From NCBI GenBank assembly GCA_048201935.1, contig DBFBGR010000003.1:1-64000 (forward strand): 64,000 nt of DNA, in the 5' to 3' direction. Both the position numbers and the translations under genes were made by a program. The DNA comes from MGBC124762 sp048201935 (GTDB taxonomy: Bacteria > Bacillota > Clostridia > Oscillospirales > Oscillospiraceae). A model generated the notes under the pieces. The model had not been told where the DNA came from, ran no database searches, and was given only the letters and a program-made list of their open reading frames with translations. Shown in pieces: positions 59,001 through 64,000 of the stretch (positions are counted from its first letter, which is position 1; each line of letters begins with the position of its first letter).

Positions 59001-60002
59001 TCAGGCCCACACGTCCTCGGTCTCGGTGGTCTTCTCCCGGGTCATCAGCTCCACCGCGGCCTTCTGGGGGTCCTTGCCCCGGTAGAGCACCCGCCACACC
59101 GCCTGGGCGATGGGCATCTCTACGTTATACTTCTCCGCCAGGGCCACAGCGGCGGCGGCGGCGTAGTAGCCCTCCACTACCATGCCCACCTCCCGCACCG
59201 CGTCCCGGGGCAGCTTGCCCTGGCCGATGAGGATGCCGCAGCGGCGGTTCCGGGAGTGCATGGAGGTGCAGGTGACCACCAGGTCCCCCGCGCCGGTGAG
59301 CCCGGCAAAGGTCTCCCGGCGGCCCCCCATGGCGTGGCCCAGCCGGGCCATCTCGGCCAGGCCCCGGGTCATCAAAGCGGCCTTGGTGTTGTCGCCAAAG
59401 CCAAGGCCATCGCAGACGCCGGCGCATAAGGCGATGACGTTCTTCAGGGCCGCGCCAAGCTGCACGCCCAGCACGTCGTCGGTGATATACACCCGGAAGT
59501 GCTCGTTCATAAAAAGGTCCTGGATCAGCTCGGCCACCTGGCGGTCCTTGGCGGCGGCCACCACCGAGGTGGGCATCTTCCGGGCCACCTCCTCGGCGTG
59601 GGAGGGACCCGACAGGGCCGCCACCGGGAAGCGTCCGTCGGTGACCTGCTCGATGATCTGGGTCAGGGTCAGGCAGGTGTTTTCCTCGATGCCCTTGGAC
59701 ACCGACACGATCACCGTGCCCTCGTCCAACGCCTGGGCCAGCTTGGCCGCCGTGGTGCGCACGGCGAAGGAAGGAGTCGCCATCACCACCACGCCGCAGC
59801 CATGGACGCAGTCCATATCCGAGGTGAGCTCCAGCTCCTCGGGCAGGGCCACGCCGGGAAGCACCGGGTTCTCCCGGCCTTGGCGGAGCTTGGCGCTCTC
59901 CTCCTCCAGATAGGACCACAACGTGACCTGGTGGCCGTTTTCCAGCAGCAGCAGGGAAAGGGCCGTGCCCCAGCCGCCCGAGCCTAAGACTGCGATCTTC
60001 AT
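59001..60002 (-). CDS. gpsA: NAD(P)-dependent glycerol-3-phosphate dehydrogenase
   Basis: Makes glycerol 3-phosphate for phospholipid synthesis. 333 residues. Rossmann motif GSGGWGTALSLLL near residue 7, LSGPSHAEEVARKMPTSVVAA near 137 and catalytic Lys region LKNVIALCAGVCDGLGFGDN near 187 with the invariant Lys. It lies between the response regulator and kinase genes of a two-component system, an unusual spot. Confidence 0.95.
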   Translation of the reverse strand: MKIAVLGSGGWGTALSLLLLENGHQVTLWSYLEEESAKLRQGRENPVLPGVALPEELELTSDMDCVHGCGVVVMATPSFAVRTTAAKLAQALDEGTVIVSVSKGIEENTCLTLTQIIEQVTDGRFPVAALSGPSHAEEVARKMPTSVVAAAKDRQVAELIQDLFMNEHFRVYITDDVLGVQLGAALKNVIALCAGVCDGLGFGDNTKAALMTRGLAEMARLGHAMGGRRETFAGLTGAGDLVVTCTSMHSRNRRCGILIGQGKLPRDAVREVGMVVEGYYAAAAAVALAEKYNVEMPIAQAVWRVLYRGKDPQKAAVELMTREKTTETEDVWA

Positions 60003-60093
60003 GATATAAGCCTCCTTTGATACTCAGAGCCGACCGAACCGTTGACGCTCTGGCTGTGTGTTGATGTCTTGCAGGGCATAGCTGACCGTCCAG

Positions 60094-60786
60094 TCAAGCT
60101 TCAGCGGCGCGGAGATAATAGCCCACGCCCCACTTGGTCAAGATGAGCTCCGGACTGGCCGGGTCCCGCTCCAGCTTTTCCCGTAGCCTTCGGATGTGCA
60201 CGTCCACGGTGCGGTCCTCTCCGGCGTACTCATAGCCCCAGACCAGGTTCAAAAGGCTCTCCCGGGAATAGACCTTGCCGGGGTTTCGCATCAAAAGCTC
60301 CATCAGGTCGAACTCCTTGGCGGTGAGCTCCACGCTCTCCTGGCCCTTCCAGGCCGCCCGGCCGTCGCTGTCCAGGCGGACGTGGCCCCGGACCAGCTGG
60401 CCCGCCGGGCCCTGGAGCTTGCTTTGGATGGCGCTGCGGCGCAGCAGGGCCCGGACCCGGGCCTTCAGCTCCAGGATGTTGAAGGGCTTGGTGATGTAAT
60501 CGTCGGCCCCGCACTCGAAGCCGGTGATCTTGTCGGCGTCCTCGCCCTTGGCGGTGAGCATGATGATGGGCACGGTGGAAAACTCCCGGATGGCCAGGCA
60601 GGCCGCCAGACCGTCCAGCTTGGGCATCATCAGGTCCAGAATGACCAGGTCGAAGTCCTGGCCCTTGGCCAGAGAAACCGCCGTCTCGCCGTCGTAGCCC
60701 ACGCTGACCTCGTAGCCCTCGTTCTCCAGGTTGAACTTGATGCCCTTGACCAGCACCTGCTCGTCGTCTACCACTAGAATTTTCAA
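60094..60786 (-). CDS. OmpR-family response regulator
   Basis: 230 residues from the TTG at 60784-60786 (MKILVVDDEQ), with GAGGAGA upstream; the longer frame adds only 37 non-family residues. The receiver domain has phosphoacceptor Asp51 (ILDLMMPKLDG), the Thr/Ser switch and Lys in YITKPF near 103. The winged-helix DNA-binding domain ends KLERDPASPELILTKWGVGYYL. Partner of the kinase at 57526-58962. Confidence 0.93.
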   Translation of the reverse strand: MKILVVDDEQVLVKGIKFNLENEGYEVSVGYDGETAVSLAKGQDFDLVILDLMMPKLDGLAACLAIREFSTVPIIMLTAKGEDADKITGFECGADDYITKPFNILELKARVRALLRRSAIQSKLQGPAGQLVRGHVRLDSDGRAAWKGQESVELTAKEFDLMELLMRNPGKVYSRESLLNLVWGYEYAGEDRTVDVHIRRLREKLERDPASPELILTKWGVGYYLRAAEA

Positions 60787-60816
60787 AAGCGTCTCCTCAT
60801 TTTCTCCGTAAGTCTG

Positions 60817-60845
60817 TTGCGCCCGGGGAAGAAATATGCTATAAT
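60817..60845 (+). promoter_or_regulatory. Promoter of the D,D-carboxypeptidase gene
   Basis: TTGCGC (60817-60822), 17-base spacer, TATAAT (60840-60845), 78 bases before the ATG. The -35 is weak but the -10 is consensus. Confidence 0.7.
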
Positions 60846-60923
60846 TTTCAGTTAGGCCCCGCCTTGTTGGGCGGAGCGGACATCTATACAAAGTCATTAT
60901 AACATATCAATGGAGAATTTACC

Positions 60924-62336
60924 ATGAAAAAATACATTTCTTTCCTGCTGGCCATTCTTTTGACCCTGAGCGTCCTGGCCCCGGCCTCGCTGGCCGCCCC
61001 GGCGCCCGCCGGGAGCGTCCCCGCCAGCGGGGACGAGACCTCTGTCCCCGAGATCATCCAGATCTCCGAGGTGTATGCCGAGCTGGCCCGGGACGTGGGG
61101 CAGTCCGACTGCAAGGCCGCCATTTTGATGGATGCCGACACCGGAGAGGTGCTCTACGGCCTCAATGAGCGCGAGCAGAGCTATCCCGCCTCCATCACCA
61201 AGGTGATGACCGCACTGCTGGTGCTGGAGGCGGTGGACCGGGGAGAATTGACCCTGGACGAGCTGGTGACCGCCTCGGACACCTTTGGCTACGACCTGGA
61301 GACCGGCGGTACGACGCAGAATATCCAGGCCGGGGAGCAGATGAGCGTGCTGGAGCTTCTCTACTGCGTGCTGGTGCCCTCGGCCAACGAGGCCTGCAAC
61401 ATCCTGGCCGAGCGGGCGGCGGGCACGATCCCGGCCTTCGTGGAGCGGATGAACGCCCGGGCCGCGGAGCTGGGCATGGCGGACACCCACTTCGCCAACG
61501 CCCACGGCCTCCACAACGCCAACCACTACACCAGCGCCTACGACATCGCCCTGATGACCCAGGAGGCCCTAAAGAACGACACCTTCCGCACCATCGTCTC
61601 CGTGCGCAGCCATACCGTCCCCGCCACCAACCTCCACGGCCAGCGCAAGCTCAGCTCCACCAACGCCCTCATCAATCCTCTCTACGGCGGCAAGTACACC
61701 TACCCCAAGGCCATCGGCGTCAAGACCGGCTCCACCAGCGCCGCGGGCAAGTGCCTGGTGTCCGCCGCGGTGAACAAGGGCCGCACCCTCATCTGCGTGG
61801 TGCTGGGCGCGGACGAGGTGAAGGGGGAGGACGGCTCGGTGGACCGCCGGCAGTTCTCGGTGAGCAAGCAGATCTTGAAGTGGGGCTTCGACAGCTTCGA
61901 GCGCAAGGTGCTGGTGGACGCCAAGCAGCCGGTAGGGGAGATCGCCGTGGAGCTCTCCGCCGACGTGACCGCCGTGGCCCTCAAGCCCCAGCGGGACCTG
62001 GAGCTGACCCTGCCCAAGGACCTGGACCCCAAGGACTTCCAGCGGGATACCACCCTCTACTACGACGCGGTGGAGGCCCCGGTGGAGGCCGGGCAGATCC
62101 TGGGCGAGCTCACCGTCCGCAACGGCCAGACCACCTACGGCACCATCAAGCTGGTGGCCGCCGCCTCCGCCGAGCGCAGCGAGTTTTTGTACCATATGAA
62201 GCAACTGGGCGACTTTTTCTCCCAGACCTGGGTGAAGGCGGTCCTCATCGCCCTGGGAGTCCTCATCGTCTTCGCCATCCTCCGTTTCGGGGTCTTTAAG
62301 CCAAGAAAGGGCTACCACGGCCGGAAAAAGCGGTAA
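60924..62336 (+). CDS. dacF: D-alanyl-D-alanine carboxypeptidase (PBP5/DacF type)
   Basis: Removes the terminal D-Ala of peptidoglycan stem peptides. 470 residues: signal peptide about 1-25, S11 domain with SITK (Ser near 90), SAN (near 153) and KTGS (near 267), a beta domain about 320-410 and, near the C-terminus, a membrane anchor (about 431-451) ahead of a basic tail. DacF is the sporulation-linked name; which PBP5-like paralogue this is cannot be determined here. Confidence 0.9.
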   Translation: MKKYISFLLAILLTLSVLAPASLAAPAPAGSVPASGDETSVPEIIQISEVYAELARDVGQSDCKAAILMDADTGEVLYGLNEREQSYPASITKVMTALLVLEAVDRGELTLDELVTASDTFGYDLETGGTTQNIQAGEQMSVLELLYCVLVPSANEACNILAERAAGTIPAFVERMNARAAELGMADTHFANAHGLHNANHYTSAYDIALMTQEALKNDTFRTIVSVRSHTVPATNLHGQRKLSSTNALINPLYGGKYTYPKAIGVKTGSTSAAGKCLVSAAVNKGRTLICVVLGADEVKGEDGSVDRRQFSVSKQILKWGFDSFERKVLVDAKQPVGEIAVELSADVTAVALKPQRDLELTLPKDLDPKDFQRDTTLYYDAVEAPVEAGQILGELTVRNGQTTYGTIKLVAAASAERSEFLYHMKQLGDFFSQTWVKAVLIALGVLIVFAILRFGVFKPRKGYHGRKKR

Positions 62337-62353
62337 AAACCGTGAAATATTCC

Positions 62354-62382
62354 TTGACTTGACCCCATCCTTGTGCTATAAT
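62354..62382 (+). promoter_or_regulatory. Sigma-A promoter of the str operon segment
   Basis: TTGACT (62354-62359), 17-base spacer, TATAAT (62377-62382), 51 bases before the L7Ae-family gene. It drives the ribosomal genes that follow. Confidence 0.9.
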
Positions 62383-62433
62383 GCCAAATTGCGCCGGTAT
62401 GTCCGGCCTGAACATGGAGAAGGAGGGGTCAGG

Positions 62434-62676
62434 GTGCTGGAGGAGTTGAAGGACGCCCGATGCGTGGTGGGCGCCAAGCAGGTCCGCCGGGCCCTGGCAG
62501 CCGGGGAGGCCAAAAAGCTCTTCGTGGCCGCCGACGCCGACCCCGCCCTCGTCGCGCCTCTGGCCGAGCTGGCCCGGGAGAGGGGCCTTGCCGTAGAGGA
62601 GGTCCCCACCATGAAGGCCTTGGGCGCGGCCTGCGCCATCGCCGTCAAAGCGGCGTGCGCGGCCATCTTAGTTTGA
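62434..62676 (+). CDS. L7Ae-family RNA-binding protein (YbxF/RplGB-like)
   Basis: 80 residues from the GTG at 62434; an upstream start at 62359 would lie inside the promoter. The L7Ae/L30e fold is recognised in VGAKQVRRALAAGEAKKLFVAADADP and the C-terminal ALGAACAIAVKAACAAILV. Such proteins bind kink-turns. Position before rpsL is the one of ybxF in Bacillus. Confidence 0.85.
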   Translation: MLEELKDARCVVGAKQVRRALAAGEAKKLFVAADADPALVAPLAELARERGLAVEEVPTMKALGAACAIAVKAACAAILV

Positions 62677-62734
62677 TTTTAGCGGATAATTTCCGTTAAA
62701 ATATACCATCATAAATCAAGAAAGGAGGAACACT

Positions 62735-63157
62735 ATGCCTACGTTCAATCAGCTGGTCCGCAAGGGACGCAAGAGCGCCACCTACAAGTCCACCGCTCCC
62801 GCCATGCAGTTTGGCCTCAACACCATCAAGAACCAGGAGACCGATCTGCCCTCTCCCCAGAAGAGAGGTGTGTGCACCGCCGTGCGTACCTCTACCCCCA
62901 AGAAGCCCAACTCGGCCCTTCGTAAGATCGCCCGTGTGAAGCTCACCAACGGCTATGAGGTCACCGCTTATATCCCCGGCGTGGGTCACAACCTGCAGGA
63001 GCACAGCGTGGTCATGATTCGTGGCGGCCGTGTCAAGGACCTGCCTGGCGTGCGCTACCACATCATCCGTGGCACGCTGGACACCCAGGGCGTCTCCGGC
63101 CGTATGCAGGCCCGCTCCAAGTACGGCGCCAAGAAGCCCAAGGGCGCGAAGAAGTAA
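62735..63157 (+). CDS. rpsL: 30S ribosomal protein S12
   Basis: 140 residues. PKKPNSALRKIARVKL and VKDLPGVRYHIIRG are intact, with Lys at both streptomycin-relevant positions, so no rpsL resistance substitution is seen. GAAAGGAGG precedes the ATG. Confidence 0.99.
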   Translation: MPTFNQLVRKGRKSATYKSTAPAMQFGLNTIKNQETDLPSPQKRGVCTAVRTSTPKKPNSALRKIARVKLTNGYEVTAYIPGVGHNLQEHSVVMIRGGRVKDLPGVRYHIIRGTLDTQGVSGRMQARSKYGAKKPKGAKK

Positions 63158-63236
63158 CTCTGACCCATTTCCCGCACGCTCCGCCGTGCGTTCCCTTATA
63201 TGTAAGGGCGCGTTTCCGGCGGGCATACACGAAATC

Positions 63237-63362
63237 TTTTGACCAAGTATCATTGCGCCAGACAAGGCGCGATGGCCCGAGTAAGGGGAGCATACTTTGT
63301 GTATGTGACCCGCAGCGAGGGCCAGCGCAACGCAGTATGGCACAACGAGACGCAGGTCAAAA
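63237..63362. repeat. 126-bp palindromic element between rpsL and rpsG
   Basis: TTTTGACC (63237-63244) and GGTCAAAA (63355-63362) are terminal inverted repeats. Nested inside are TGGCCC/GGGCCA (63273-63278, 63319-63324) and CATAC/GTATG (63291-63295, 63301-63305), all near one centre. The 251-base gap holds only this element and the rpsG leader. It resembles a small non-autonomous insertion or REP-like repeat. No flanking target duplication was seen. Confidence 0.65.
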
Positions 63363-63409
63363 CTTCGAGTACCTATGAAATTCATTTTTATATGAAGGAG
63401 GGAAGCGAA

Positions 63410-63880
63410 GTGCCCAGAAGAGGAAACGTACCCAAGCGGGAGATCCTCCCCGATCCGGTATACCATTCCGTCTTAGTCACTAAGCTTGTCAACAGCATCA
63501 TGCTCGACGGCAAAAAGGGCGTGGCCCAGAAGGTCGTCTATGGCGCTTTCGACATCATCAAGGAAAAGACCGACAAGGAGCCCCTTGACGTGTTCACCGC
63601 CGCGCTGGAGAACATCATGCCCAGCCTGGAGACCAAGTCCCGCCGTGTGGGCGGCTCTACCTACCAGGTGCCCATGGAGGTCCGGCCCGAGCGGCGGCAG
63701 ACCCTCGGTCTGCGCTGGCTCACCGCCTACTCCCGTGGCCGTGGCGAGAAGACCATGCGTGAGCGTCTGGCCGGCGAGATCATGGACGCGGCCAACAACA
63801 CCGGCGCGGCCGTGAAGAAGCGCGAGGACGTTCACAAGATGGCCGAGGCCAACCAGGCGTTCGCCCACTACCGCTGGTAA
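63410..63880 (+). CDS. rpsG: 30S ribosomal protein S7
   Basis: 156 residues from the GTG at 63410, the standard S7 length, with GAAGGAGGG upstream. Core motifs PRRGNVPKREILPDPVY and the C-terminal HKMAEANQAFAHYRW are seen. The longer frame runs back into the palindromic element and is rejected. Confidence 0.97.
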   Translation: MPRRGNVPKREILPDPVYHSVLVTKLVNSIMLDGKKGVAQKVVYGAFDIIKEKTDKEPLDVFTAALENIMPSLETKSRRVGGSTYQVPMEVRPERRQTLGLRWLTAYSRGRGEKTMRERLAGEIMDAANNTGAAVKKREDVHKMAEANQAFAHYRW

Positions 63881-63901
63881 GACGCAAGGAGTATTAGAGA
63901 T

Positions 63902-64000
63902 ATGGCGAGAAAAGTTAGCTTAGAGAACACGAGAAATATCGGCATCATGGCCCACATCGACGCCGGTAAGACCACCACTACCGAGCGCATCCTGTTCTAC
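63902..64000 (+). CDS. fusA: Elongation factor G, 3' end cut by window
   Basis: The first 33 codons are present: MARKVSLENTRNIGIMAHID with the G1 loop AHIDAGKTTTTERILFY. The rest lies beyond the window. Gap from rpsG is 21 bases, as in the str operon. Confidence 0.95.
   Translation, partial: MARKVSLENTRNIGIMAHIDAGKTTTTERILFY

Overview
The window is high-GC, gene-dense DNA that reads as the chromosome of a Gram-positive, low-outer-membrane anaerobe of class Clostridia. The best guess is an Oscillospiraceae-type gut bacterium (Flavonifractor/Oscillibacter/Intestinimonas-like); that placement is inferred from gene content and codon bias, not from a marker search. Supporting signs are strong AGGAGG-type ribosome sites with many GTG/TTG starts, sigma-A promoters with 17-bp spacers, DUF1540, YitT and ZapA proteins, a GntR/LacI AraR-type regulator, and the str operon order L7Ae-rpsL-rpsG-fusA.

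Layout. 1-14.6 kb: a type IV pilus operon on the plus strand (pilB cut by the window edge, pilT, pilC, pilA, pilD, pilM, pilN, pilO, a PilX-like protein, two minor prepilins and a 1765-residue prepilin carrying two GLUG-repeat regions). It ends in a strong terminator that abuts two tRNA-Ser genes. 14.9-24.4 kb, minus strand: one tightly packed cell-envelope/housekeeping operon, zapA, U32 protease-like gene, dut, maf, mreC, mreD, PBP2, a GH13 enzyme and an RluD-type pseudouridine synthase. 24.5-29.6 kb, plus: RlmB-type methyltransferase, a membrane protein with the layout of a P-type ATPase but without its catalytic motif, a palindromic inserted element, an archaeal/eukaryote-type prolyl-tRNA synthetase and a 74-residue protein. 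29.6-38.5 kb: nicotinate phosphoribosyltransferase, YitT protein, Sir2 deacylase, a secreted PL9-type pectate lyase, an SLH-anchored S41 protease with a CBS/DRTGG pyrophosphatase, and TspO.

38.6-48.7 kb: an L-arabinose locus. A seven-gene minus-strand operon (lipoprotein binding protein, ABC ATPase, two permeases, FGGY kinase, araA, araD) faces a divergent AraR-like regulator across an AT-rich region holding candidate operators. 48.7-53 kb: a secreted DUF4832 protein, tRNA-Thr, and a three-gene fragment of a bacterial microcompartment/ethanolamine system (EutT-like, unknown protein, EutN vertex protein) with no shell hexamer or enzyme gene beside it, then small Cys-rich proteins. 53.2-57.4 kb: a compact NitT/TauT-type ABC importer, a secreted TraB/GumN-like protein and a small helical protein. 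57.5-60.8 kb: a two-component system split by gpsA. 60.9-64 kb: a D,D-carboxypeptidase and the start of the str operon, with a 126-bp palindromic element between rpsL and rpsG.

Working together, the genes suggest a plant-polysaccharide user: pectate lyase outside the cell, arabinose import and the first steps of its metabolism inside, and adhesion through type IV pili, possibly tipped by the giant GLUG pilin. The least ordinary items are that giant pilin, the orphan microcompartment fragment, the degenerate P-type ATPase-like protein and the two palindromic intergenic elements.
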